A stretch of DNA of 64,000 nt from Coemansia sp. RSA 487 (lineage: Eukaryota; Kickxellomycota; Kickxellomycetes; Kickxellales; Kickxellaceae). Position 1 is the stretch's first letter. Each line of letters opens with the position of its first letter. Location: assembly GCA_027577595.1 (NCBI GenBank), contig JANBRJ010000008.1, positions 124,001 to 188,000 on the forward strand, given 5' to 3'. Positions 10,801 through 22,132 of the stretch are shown piece by piece. The translations under genes and the position numbers were made by a program. The notes under the pieces were generated by a model. It made no database searches. It saw only the letters and a list, made by a program, of their open reading frames with translations, and was not told where the DNA came from.

Positions 10801-13218
10801 CAAGGTAAGCGTGGTCCAGCTCAACGCTCAGAGCAAACATCCTGGCAGCCTCTTCACGCTGGAACTTGGGTCCACTCACCCCAACCTCAATGCCAAGTCC
10901 AAAGCGCGGGCCCTTTTGAATGCGATAAACCCGGCCATCAAAGTCCATCAGCGCGCTGTGTGGCACAAGGTACGAAGGGATCTGGGTCTGCTGGTCCGCC
11001 ACAAAGTGGTTCTCGTCCATGATGGTGGCAGTATAATCGTTGTCAAACATCTGCTCGGGCATTTTGTTGGCATCTTCGTATGCCCAGCTAGGACCCAGGC
11101 CAAACAAGGTAGCGGCGCCGGTGTCGCTGGTCAGCACAAATTTTAGCCCGTCCTCTGAGAACGATCCGTCGAAAAGCTGCTCGCCAACCCTGAATTCGTG
11201 CAATATGTCGCCAGTATCGACATCCCACATGATTGCACGCCCGTCGTATCCTCCAGAGATAACAATGCGTGGATCTGTTGGGTGTGGAATCAAAACATAG
11301 ATCTCTGCAATACTGTGAGCCCGACGCCGCCAGCACTCCTTGCCTGTCTCTAAATCAACAACCGCGACAGTTCCAATATTGCTGCTGATGACTACCCGCG
11401 AGCTATCGCACACCCACGCAACCTGGTTGGTTTCGACCCGCTTTACTGCTGGCGCCGATGTTGTGGCTGTATTATTGGTCACTGGTATAGGTGCATCAGT
11501 CCCTGTGCCGTTATTGGCGACTAGTTCGGTAGTTGAACCAGGGGCTTGGATATGCTCGCTGTTATTTGAAGGCGTGCTGTTGGGGACATTAGCAGGAGAA
11601 ATAGCCTGTTCACTCTGTATATGTGGATCGATGTTGGTGTTGTGTTGCGGCTGAGCGTCGTTGGTCTCGGATGCATGGGTGCTTCCAGCAACCAACGAGC
11701 TCCGTCGTTGCTGCTGCTGTTGTTGTTGTTGTTGTTGTTGATGTGAGGGCAAAGATACTTCTGCGATATTTTGTACTTCCGGTACTTGCTGTACAGGCTG
11801 GGTTGGTGGTGTTGGTTGGGCTGCAGCAGGCTGCTGCCGGAACCCGTCCGCCTGCTGGTTATTCAGGGCGGACACTGGAGCGTCACTGAGGCTTGGGATT
11901 GGCTCTTTGATATCGATCGTTGTTGACGTCCATGTAAGGTCGGTGCCAGTACACTTCCAAACCTTTGCAGTACCGTCAGTGGAGCCGGTGAGGAACATGT
12001 CGCCGTTCTGGCTAAAAACAAGCGTTGTGATACTATCATCGTGCGCAGCAATTCGCGTGATAAGCTTGGGCGTGCCCCAGTCGTGAGAGTCGTGAGAGTC
12101 GCCAGAGACATTGCCAGCGTCGGCTATGGTGGAGTAGATGCTAACGTACCCGGTGGATGTGGCAATGGCAAACCTGGACCCAGTGTGGTTGAATGCAAAG
12201 CATGTGGCAGAATAGCGGTTCTCAGGCCGGCCATCAATGATGATTGGAGTGGTGTCGAATGTCAGCGCGTGGGAGTCCCAGCGATAGAGCCGGCAAAGAC
12301 CATCATCGCATGTGGTTGCCAGAAAGCGGATTTCCTTTCTTGGCGACGGCGAGAACTTTACGCCAGTGATGGTCTTTGTCCTGCCGTGCGGGTTTGCAAC
12401 AAGCACCGCGCGCGGCTCGCCCGTCTTGAGATTCCAAATACGCACGGTCCCGTCGACAGATGCAGATGCAAGGAGCGTGTTTTCGACGTTGAGAGCCATA
12501 TCAGTGATGACTTCTCGATGTCCTTTGAACGTGTTTATCAGGTAGCCGGTTTGCGTGCACCATATTTTGACAAGATAGTCGTCGCTGCCGGTGATCATTC
12601 TGCGGCTGGTTCTGTCAAAAAGGACGCAAAAGGTAGGGAATTTGTGGCCGTGGCAGCGCACAAGCTTTTTGAACGAGGCAAAGGCCGAAAGTGGCAAGCA
12701 GGTCTGCCTCTGCAACGGCTTGTTCTGGTTATATACGCGTCGCCGTAGTTCTAGATGGAAGAATTAGACACATAGAGCAAAAAAGAAGGGGCAGTTAGCA
12801 TCACAGCAGAGACTACGAAAGCGGTGGCAAGAGATCACGCAGCAAAAACGATCAGAGCACAAAGCCTATACGTACTTGATGAAAGGGCGCCTGTAGTGAT
12901 GTCACGCGGACGCTTTTTGCACGTCCGGCCAAGGACGGTTCCGCCGGCGGTCAGTAGCGCTGATGAGTCGCGGGAGGAGATGGCCTGCACGACGCCAAGC
13001 AGCTCGTCGCAGGCGACATGCGGAAACTCACGGACAAGCTCGTCATAGCGTCTAGAGTGGGCCTCGCCGAGCCAGTCGTAGCGCGCTGGCAGCATCGACG
13101 GCGCGCTCTCCAGGGCCTGTCTGAGCGGACGAGCCGCTTCCCGCATCGGACCCAGCGACAGGTAGTGCGCAATGAGAAAGTTTAGCTCTACAAGATGATA
13201 GCACAAGAAAAAGCACAT
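7856..13218 (-). CDS. BRWD/PHIP-family WD40, cryptic-Tudor and bromodomain protein
   Basis: Two exons are clear: 13218-12876 and 12750-7856, joined by a 125-nt intron (GTACGT donor, CTAG acceptor). They give about 1745 residues. The N-terminal block (ELNFLIAHYLSLGPMREAA, RYDWLGEAH) is the BRWD/PHIP-specific helical region. WD40 repeats follow (residues about 130-735; GSDDYLVKIW, SASVDGTVRIWNLKTGEP), interrupted by a poly-Gln loop near residue 450. Then come a very acidic, RS/RG-rich disordered stretch and a cryptic-Tudor-like region (about 1230-1450; QIGDIVVYFREGHEDFW). One bromodomain lies at about 1452-1564, with the acetyl-lysine Asn in NADTFNDP. Animal relatives read H3K4 methylation and acetylated chromatin. 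The 5' end is uncertain: GTAG at about 13193, after a pyrimidine tract, looks like a splice acceptor, so the true first exon may lie upstream and the ATG at 13218 may be intronic. Confidence 0.85.
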
Positions 13219-14935
13219 TGCTGCTGTTGATGCAGGCGGGGGGGTGTTAATGACAAGTTTATTAAAGCAGATAGCGCATACAATCGTGGATTGGACAACA
13301 GCATCGCCTCGGATAACTGGCGGGGTTGAGCTGGCGATGACCAGCAGCAGAAGTCAAGGCTCCGTCGTGCATGGTATAAGAAGGCCTGGTCTGCCTCTCT
13401 GTACATCGGCACGCGTAAGAGAGCAGCATCACAAGGGGAGGGAGGATGTGAGTTGTTGGTGATGTGCGCTTCCCTTCCTCTTGGCCGGGCCTGTTTTCCT
13501 CCCCTTCGTGTCGCCAGCGTAGACGGGCTGTGATTGTCCATGACTCGGGGCGACAGCGCCGGTGCTGTGCTAAGCTCTCTTGACTCTTGCGGATATCGAA
13601 AAAGAAGGCTCTTTTGCAGAGAGGGGAAAACCTTACCTTGCTCGGCCCGCGAGGGCACCTCTGTTTGCATGGCTGTGTGTTGGCGCTTCTCTGTGCGGTG
13701 AGCTTTCGGCAGTTTGCACGAGCTGTTCTGTTGGAAAAAAAAAAGATGCACAGGGCGTATTTTTTGTTTTATAGCAAACGAAGGTGGGGGAAAGAAAAGC
13801 ACTGGGAAAAAGCTGTGGCTGTAAAGATGGAATTTTTTGAGTCTCCAAAATATTCATCATACGCGCTGACGAAAGAGTGGCAGACAAAACACCCAAAAAA
13901 GCAGCGCGTATTTTCCCCTCATGACTCGCTTACCTGATTGAGCGATAAAGGCGGCTCGGCTCGTTTGTTTTCACAGCATCGCTTGTTTCTGCGCGCTGGT
14001 TGGCTCAGAACGATGTGCGAGTGGAGCATTCAAGCTGTGGTGTTCCTGAGCCGCACAACCAAAAACACAATAAGCCCAGCTCAAGTCCCGCCAGATGCAG
14101 CGAAAAGCAGTAGACAGAGAGGAGGAGAGGAGATGCCTCACACAGAACCGCCTGATGGCCAGCAAGCACAGCTTCATCCTCGCCAGAAAGAGACTGATGC
14201 TCTTTTTCTGCACATCACAACAACCAAAGAGCATATGAATCTCAGACACAGCGGTTCGGAACAAGGACCCGCACGCGGGGTTGCTTGTGCCATGAGCTGA
14301 CGGCCGGCAGGAACTGGGTGGAGAGGCGAAGGAAAGGCATCTCCAGTGCCAAAAGGATCTTCCCCCTTTCTCCTTTTCTTCCTCATGGCCGGTTTTATTT
14401 TTATTATTTTGCTCCTTCCATTCTGACTCTCCCTCTATTTTATTTTGTTAAAGGCGACTTTATATCGCCCAACACCCGCCGCCGCACTTGGTTCTTGCTC
14501 ACAGTTCCACTTGCCAAAAAAGAAAAAAGTCTACCTCCTCTCTTTGACCTTTTCATTGACCAGAAATAAAAAAGCTTGGTAGTGGGCCCACAGCAACACC
14601 GACTTTTTACACCAGTTAAAACCAGCAACACTTTCCTCACTGGTTTTTTCTCCCACTGGGAAAAATTTATAGCAAGTGAGGAGCGCGCGTGTTGCTCAGA
14701 AAAAAAGCACATTAATAAATAGCTTTTTTATTCTTGCTGCTGAATTTTTTTTTTTGCTTGTCTTGGTTTATTTACTTTTATTGCACACTCGAGTCAGCTG
14801 TCTTTCCGTTCCTGGTCTTTCTTGAAAAGCCGTATTTCACCCACTCTCTCCTTCTAGCCTATTCTGCATCTTTTTAATCTCTAATTCTACTCTCCCCTCT
14901 TTTTCTCATCGCCCGCTTAAAAAAGGACCGTCGAG
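13219..14935. promoter_or_regulatory. Divergent intergenic region, BRWD-like gene/PAK kinase
   Basis: 1.7 kb between divergent genes. The minus-strand part near 13219-13900 may hold the unresolved first exon of the BRWD-like gene. The plus-strand part before 14936 is pyrimidine-rich (14800-14920), as expected for a fungal 5' UTR. Several ORFs of 60-200 codons occur, but none resembles a known protein. Confidence 0.45.
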
Positions 14936-17889
14936 ATGAACGAAGGACATACTCGCGGAGGAGCATCGCATGGCGGCGCCTCAGCGTACCACGCCCGCAA
15001 CGCCGACCCAATGTACGGCGTGCACGATGACGACCGGGAATTCGAAGAGTCCCGCTACGACGAGATGCCCGAGGCCTTTATCCCCCGCCGCAGCCCGCCG
15101 TCGCCGCCCCAGGCACACAAGCACTCCGGCTCTGGCTCTGGCTCCCATATGCCGCCGTCCGTCGCCAGCTCCACCTCGGCCTACTCCAACGGCGGAAGCA
15201 TGGCCTCGCAGCCCAAGGAGGCGCACGGCATGGTTCCTGTGCGCAAAGCCCCGCCGCCGCCAAAGAAGTCGGGCTACGGCCCATCGGGCCCGCCAGGCTC
15301 TCTGCAGCGCAGCAAGACGACCGGCAGCACAGCGGCATCGTCCCGCAAGCACTCTGATGGCAGGCCGCTCAATAGCACCTATCTCGGGCAGCTGGAGCCC
15401 ATCCAGTCCGACGCGAACCAGAACAACAAATCGTTCAAGGGCGCCGTAAACAAGCTTTTCTCGTCGATGCTTGGTAAGTTCTTCTACTGAAGCGATATTT
15501 CGCATATTTGTGTGCTCGTGTGGGGGGAGGGCAATGAGCGTCAGCCGGGCCTTCCTTTGCGTACTGTGAGCGGCCCACATGCGCCATATATTGTTTGTAT
15601 AGTTTTGTTTTCCCGTTTCAGGCAAACCGTTTTTGGAGCTAAAGTATCTGCCTGCGTGTCTTCTTTTCCCTATGTAGACTCGTTGTCGGGGGAGAGCCGC
15701 TCAGAGATTTCCGCGCCCTACAACCCCATTCACCTAACGCATGTCGGTTTCAACAACGAGACCGGTGAGTTTACGGTAAGGTCACGCTGCATAAACGCAG
15801 TCTTTTCTGCAGCCCCCACTGCTGAGAGGTGTTCTTGTTGAAGAAAACCAACCCCTTTTGCCGCAGTGCTGCTTCTTTTCTTGTTGGGTCTTCTTCGTCG
15901 CCATGTCCCATTCTTCATGGCCTTGCCAGGAGGCGGAGACGATAGTAAAGGCCCATGTGCGACTTGCTCCTTCGCCTCGTGGGGGAGAGGGGCATGCTAC
16001 ATCTCTCCTTTCTTTTGGCCATGCTTGCAAGCATGCTGTCTTTGAATACATGCTTTTGTCGCATGCTAGGCGGATATGCTCCCTACTATACATCCACGGC
16101 GCAAGCTATTTATCCTCTCTTCATTTGAACCTTGTTCTTCTGGAGGCCCGAAATATCCACGGTTCTGGAGAGTGGTGGGGGGAAGTGAGGCGCTCTTGCT
16201 TCATTCTCACTCGCCAGCTCGTCTTTCAGCCTCCTTGCTACATGCAAGCCAAAGCCAGCTCGCGTACACTGTGAGTGTGGGCAGCATTCTGCAAAGTAAA
16301 GTGCCTCGCGTTCTTTCTGTGCTTATATGCCCTCTTGCTTTGTGGAGGGAGAACCCATGTGCAGAGAAAAAGAGCATCACCGTCTTTTATTGTCCCGAGC
16401 CGCCGTCTCTTTCTTTTGGCGGAAGGGCCACAAAACATGTGTGCGTGTTTGACTGAGAGCCAACGCACAAATGCTCTGCTGCTTCCCTTTCACCAGTCCA
16501 AGAAAAATAGGTTATGCTTTCTGAGCCATCTGCATACGCTTTGAAGGATCGACCGCCTGCTGCGATTGGAAGCTGGTGCATTCGTTTTCCTCCTTTCATT
16601 CGCAAGCCAGGCTCAAGCAGAGGCACACGGTGGAGACCTGCTCACTTGCTTGCTTGCTGTTCTCTAGTGCAGCCACCGGTGCCCGATATCCCTCCTCCCA
16701 TCCGCCGACCCATGCATGGACCAGGCAGCAGGACAGGCGCAGTAATGGCTTGCGTTACGCATATCCGCTTTTGCACTGCTGCGTCTACTACCATTCTCCC
16801 CTTCATCCTTTGTTTTTGCTTTCATCTATTGTTTTTGCCAACTGCTGATCCAAACCTGGATACGGCCTTGTTCTTCGCACTGATGGCTAATACTGCTCTG
16901 AGCAAAAATCCCTACTTTTTTTTCCTTGCGGCCAATGGCCCCTGTTGTGTTTTATCCTATATAGGGTCTTCCGCGCGAATGGTCCGTCATGCTTCGTGAG
17001 GCTGGTATCTCCAAGCAGGACCAGGAGGCCAACCCGCAAGCCGTCGTCGAGGTCATGCGCTTCTACCAGGAAAACACAAAGCACCACGACGACATGGTCT
17101 GGAGAAAGATGGCAGCTCTGGAAAACGGAGACGTGTCTCCAAGCGAAGGCGGGCCCCACCAGCCGGTCACGACGCCGTCATCCACGTCGTCGACCTTGTC
17201 TAACGCTGCTGCGGGCCAGAACCTGATGTACGCCCAGAGGGAATACAACACATCGCCGCCTCCTCAGCTCCCACACATTGGCGAGCATTCTTTACGCAAG
17301 AAGCCGTCTAACATCAACACCGGCTACGCCAAGCCCGACCAGTCTTCGTCCCAGGCCGATCAGTACTCGCCACAGTACCAGAGCAGCAGCCGTGCTCCTG
17401 GCTATGTGGGTGCCGGTGGCCCAGCGGCACATGCGCCCTACCGCCACCAGCACACCAACAGCGACGGCGCGAAGCAGCCTCAGCAGGGCGCTGCTATGGG
17501 CCAGGTGACACGCGCCTTTGACGAGGATGCTGATCAAACCAGGTATCGCCAGCAGCGATCTGCTGCCGCTACCAAAGGCCACTATACCCAGCCCAAGATA
17601 CCAAACTACCAGGCCCAGCAGGCCCAGCAGCAGCAGCAACAGCAAGCGCTTCAGGATCAGCAGCAGGGACTTAAACGCGGCGTCACGCTTCCAGGAAAGT
17701 CGCGGGATTACAATGGCTCTCAGCAGCAGCAACAGCAAAAACAGCAGTACGTCGGCCATGCACACGGCGCCTCTGCCTCCGGCGTAAAGAAGCAGCCAAG
17801 CAACCACCAACTGAAGAGTGGGCTTGGTCCTGATGCATACAGACAGCAGCCGATGCCGCAGCAGGTTCAGCAGGCTGTGTACCAGCAGA

Positions 17890-17922
<33 letters not shown>

Positions 17923-19004
17923 CTATGCAGCAGCCGTCAGTCCAGCGCCACAAAACAATGCCGAAGCAAGGCGTGGCGGGTGTCCAGCAGCAGCCGCAAC
18001 CACAGCTCCCGATGCAGGGGGCGCCTGGTGCCGGGCCCGGCGGCGTGGTGCCTGTAGGTGCGCAGCAGCCAATTGCACGTCCGCGCCCGCGGCAGAGCAA
18101 TCAGCCGACGACCGACGAGGTTGTCGACCGCCTGAAGCAGATCTGCAACCCGAACGACCCGATGCTCCTGTACCGCAACTTTGTCAAGATCGGCCAGGGA
18201 GCGTCTGGCGGAGTGTTCACGGCGCAGCCGGTTGGCAGCCCAAACATCGTTGCAATCAAGCAGATGAACCTGGATAAGCAGCCAAAGAAGGATCTGATCA
18301 TCAACGAGATCCTGGTTATGCGAGAGAGCAAGCACAAGAACATTGTCAACTTCATCGACAGCTTTTTGCACCGGGGCGACCTGTGGGTCGTTATGGAGTA
18401 CATGGAGGGCGGCAGCCTGACAGACGTTGTCACAAACAACCTGATGACCGAGGGCCAGATCGCAACAGTGTGTCGCGAGACGCTGGAGGGCCTGGAGCAC
18501 CTGCATGCAAAGGGCGTGATCCACCGCGACATCAAGTCGGATAACGTGCTGCTGTCGATGAACGGCGACATCAAGCTCACGGACTTTGGCTTCTGTGCGC
18601 AGCTCACCGATACGCTGGCAAAGCGCACGACGATGGTCGGCACGCCGTACTGGATGTCGCCCGAGGTCGTTATGCGTAAGGAGTACGGGCCCAAGGTTGA
18701 CGTGTGGTCGCTTGGCATCATGGCGATAGAGATGGTCGAGGGCGAGCCGCCGTATCTCAACGAGAACCCGCTGCGGGCGCTTTACTTGATTGCAACAACA
18801 GGGACGCCCAAGATCCAGAACCCCGAAAGCCTCTCCACGGTGTTTAGAGACTTCCTTGGAATGGCGCTCGAGGTCACTGCTGAAAGGCGGCCGAACGCTA
18901 CGGAGCTCCTGCGCCATCCGTTCCTGCAGAAGGCGGATCCTCTGCGCTCGCTGGCGCCTCTTATCCGTGCTGCGCGCGAGGCGATTCGCACGGCCCCGCA
19001 CTAG
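14936..19004 (+). CDS. p21-activated kinase (Ste20/PAK family) with CRIB domain
   Basis: Exons 14936-15473, 15678-15775 and 16965-19004 encode 891 residues. Exon 2 carries the CRIB motif ([20 protein letters not shown]), which binds GTP-loaded Cdc42/Rac. Exon 3 continues with the conserved GLPREW of the autoinhibitory switch. A long Gln/Pro-rich disordered linker spans about residues 330-590. The kinase domain (about 612-879) has the glycine loop GQGASGGVF, catalytic [13 protein letters not shown] and the activation segment [11 protein letters not shown]. There is no PH domain between the N-terminus and CRIB, so it is a Ste20/Shk1-like rather than Cla4-like member. The first 180 residues are Pro/Ser-rich with PPPPKK-type SH3 or Bem1 docking candidates. 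Intron 2 is 1189 nt, the longest in the window. Confidence 0.95.
15776..16964 (+). other. Unusually long intron 2 of the PAK gene
   Basis: The intron runs from a GTAAGG donor right after the CRIB exon to a CCTATATAG acceptor right before GLPREW. It is 1189 nt, against 119-510 nt for the other introns here. Its ORFs do not look like conserved protein. It is rich in short pyrimidine tracts. I see no repeat or RNA gene that explains its length. Confidence 0.85.
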
Positions 19005-19359
19005 GAAGGAGGACAAAGTCAACACTCAGGGGCAGAGCGCACGTTTATGGCAACCAGAGAGTCGGGAGAGGAAAGAGGGATACCGCTGGATATGGACAAG
19101 AACTCAAAACGTGTGAAAATTGCGCGCAGAGAAAAAAACAAAGCAATGGCAGAGGAGAGGCCCATGTCGGACCAGCGCCAGCCCAACAGCAGCAACGAGA
19201 GGGACTGTGGAAAGAAGAAACTGCTATTTTTTTTATCGGAACCCCGCGGTCAACAGCATACCATATCCCGCCCACATGCTGTCTTCCATCCGCCCTACTG
19301 GATGGGTCTCTTATTGCCTGCCAGCAGTGCGGGACAATGCCTTTGTCTTTGTGGTTGCT

Positions 19360-19368
19360 TATATAAAG
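19360..19368 (+). promoter_or_regulatory. Orphan TATA-like element
   Basis: TATATAAAG is followed by a pyrimidine-rich stretch that looks like a fungal leader, 356 bp past the PAK stop and 2.8 kb before the next recognised ATG. It could drive an unannotated, perhaps non-coding, transcript, or be chance. Confidence 0.2.
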
Positions 19369-21768
19369 AAGGACCGGCGCTGTGTATCATCAACCAGACC
19401 GTCAAAAGATAGCAGCGCATGCTTTTTCCTCCTTCCACACGGGGGGCGCCCTTTCAGATATCTCTCCTTCCTTCAAAACCCCCCTGCCGCACCGCTCGCT
19501 GTTCCCTGACCTCGTTTACCCTATGGTCTTTTGCATTTCACTTTATTTACAGGTCTTTTGTTTGTTTCTATGCGCCTTATTCTTTTTTCTTTTATCGCCA
19601 GCTAGCTTCTCCTTTTTATATCTAAAGTATATGCCCTCATAGGACACCATGTCCGTGAAGGTGCCTTTTCTCTTTTGTTGTTGTTCTTTTCTATATATTA
19701 TGTTATCTTCAATGATTACAAACCACGCATGTTTGGGATCCGACAATATTGCAAAATGCCGTAGTTGTCGGCATACATATTTGCCTGTGAAAAACAGCTA
19801 GCAAGCTTTGTGGCGGATGGGACAGCAGTGGAATTAATTCGATCGATTTACAATTGACAGCGCCATCTTTCATGTGCAAAACCTGCCAACATTCACCATG
19901 GCGTCTGTGGTTCAGAGAGCTAGCTAGCACACCTGATGCGCGCCGATTGCGGACATACAGGATGCAGCGGGCAGATAAGGCTTTTTGAGCTATTGAATGT
20001 AACATATATCTGGAACTTTCTTTTTGCTTTGCAGACCTTGGTCAGCGGATGGTGTTATTTTTTCTTATTTGTTAGCCGGTAGCGTTTTGGGGGTGGCGGG
20101 GGGAGATCATGCTGCCAACAAAATACGAACAATGCATCCCCGGCGGCCAATATACGAAAAACATGCCGAAAAATGTTGGACATAATGTAGCTTCAAGCCC
20201 GGGTTTTCATTATTTTCCGGGGGTCCGCAAGTGGAGGGAGGGATCGATGCTGCTGCGCGTGTCAGTACATATTTGGCAAAACAGTCAGCAATGCTCCTCT
20301 AAATTTAACTGATTTTATTGTGCAAAAAATGACGATGCTCGTTTTCTGTTGTTTTTCTTTTCACATATTCCAGTTGGGATTTGTGTGCGTACATTTATTT
20401 TCTCACGGCATTTACTTATCAGGTAAAGCTATCCACATCATGTGATGTTTGCATTGCATTCTTGCCACATTATAATCGGACTTTAGTTTGTTTGATATGT
20501 GGCAAGGAAGGGGGCGCCATGGCTCTGGGTGCAAAAGAACATGTTGGGTATCGCACTGCTGTTTTTTCCATACGCGATGATAGGGTGAGATTAGATAGGA
20601 TGGGTTCTCTTTTGTTCATTGGGGTGGTGGGATGAAGTGATGCCGAGTTGTCAAATGTTTGCGAACAATTAAAAACTTTCAAGCGCTGATGTGATTTGCT
20701 ACAGCGCCATTTGCCGTTTTTGATGCGCCAATCGCTGCTATGATTTACGCCCGTGAAATATTCCTCTTTTAGAATACTAATAGCAAATCATTGAGCATTT
20801 TCGGCCCAAACTTTTGTCTCGTTTTGCCACAGCAGCCACCAGCTGCATCTTTTTGCATTCAAAGAAGTACGTACGTACGGGCCATTTTCAAGAGAAATTC
20901 CTCCCCTTTCCTTTGCAAAATGCAAAGATATGCTTACTAAAAAGCGTGGAACAAACGATGCAAGAAAAAGATAAACTCAACATAGATAATTTTCCATCGC
21001 AATATGCAGATCCAACAGAAAATGCAGACCAAAATTCCCACCGTCATTCGTTGTTTAAAGAAAGAATCTCAATAGAATGCGATTTCTTCTCAGCAAACTT
21101 GTCTTTGCAGTTAGTCCACTCTTGGGTGCGCTTTATCGCCCGATCGTCAATGAAAAATTGAAAGCTGCCATTTGACTGAAAATCATCATGTTGCTAGTAT
21201 CTCTGGACATTCTGTATATAGAGATGTGCTTGCTTCATTCGGAACACCTCTCAATAAACTCCTTCCCGTCATTGGGCACGCCGGGTAAGGTAAAAACGAC
21301 ACACCCTCGTTAGTTTGCGTGCTGGTGGCCAAATACAGATAAATTCTAACGTAAATCGTCAGCGCATGTACAGGGCGGATAAGCGCGCATTCCCTAAAAA
21401 GGAATGGTGTTGAATAGAGATCGGGCACTGGGACGATAGAAGCACAGCAAATCTAAAAGAAGCATCCATGGGGCTGCCACAGAAAAATGTGCGCAAGGAT
21501 GGAATCGCAGCGATCTGCCTGGCTGTTCTGTTTTATTGGGCAGCTCAGCCAAAGAAACAACGAAGAAACAGTGGAGGAGAAAAGTATGTGCGAGAGAAGG
21601 TGTGGTTGCTGACATCTTCTTCCTCTTACAATCTTCTGCACGCTCTGCGCGTTCATTGAGTGGCATTCGCCTTGCTTTCAGCGCCCCTTGTGCCCTACCT
21701 CTTTGTCTGGAATTTGTCCCTATTTTTTACTTCGTCGGCATATGCTCCTCCTTTGTTCTTCGGCCAGA

Positions 21769-21776
21769 TATAAAAA
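21769..21776 (+). promoter_or_regulatory. TATA box upstream of PTR2
   Basis: TATAAAAA lies 364 bp before the PTR2 ATG and is followed by CT-rich leader-like sequence. The distance implies a long 5' UTR or a 5' UTR intron. Confidence 0.35.
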
Positions 21777-22132
21777 CATCCCAGCATCGCCCCACCCGTC
21801 GCCGCCTCCTTCATCTGGCCGAACTTGTTCCTCGTATTATTTCCCCTTCATTATCCTTTTCCAAGGCCCATTTACTCGCGCTAACTCTAATACTTTTTGT
21901 ACTCACATCTTCAGTAGTCTATTCTACCTTACTGCTGGTATAATATTTTATAATATCCTAATTTCCCTTGGGTGTGGGGGAGACATTACTATATTTTTTT
22001 TCCAGATTTAGCCATTGCTGACTTTTGATACACCATCCCCTTTTTGTTCGGACAGGTTTCCGTATATTCTCTACTTCCATTTCCAGATAATCCGATTTCC
22101 AGTGTTAATCGCGCTATATTCCGAGTGTGAGC

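Larger units (their letters stand above)
19005..22132. other. 3.1 kb intergenic region, PAK to PTR2
   Basis: No ORF here has recognisable homology; the longest starts at a non-ATG codon. Visible features are an orphan TATATAAAG at 19360-19368, G-rich runs near 20087-20105, a GTAC repeat near 20868-20880, and a TATA box for PTR2 at 21769. Composition is AT-rich between about 19.6 and 21.2 kb, with no clear repeats at the edges. Confidence 0.45.

Noticed and set aside
15858-16274. A 138-codon ORF inside PAK intron 2.
   Set aside because: It sits within a well supported intron, has no family resemblance, and starts and ends without promoter or terminator signals.
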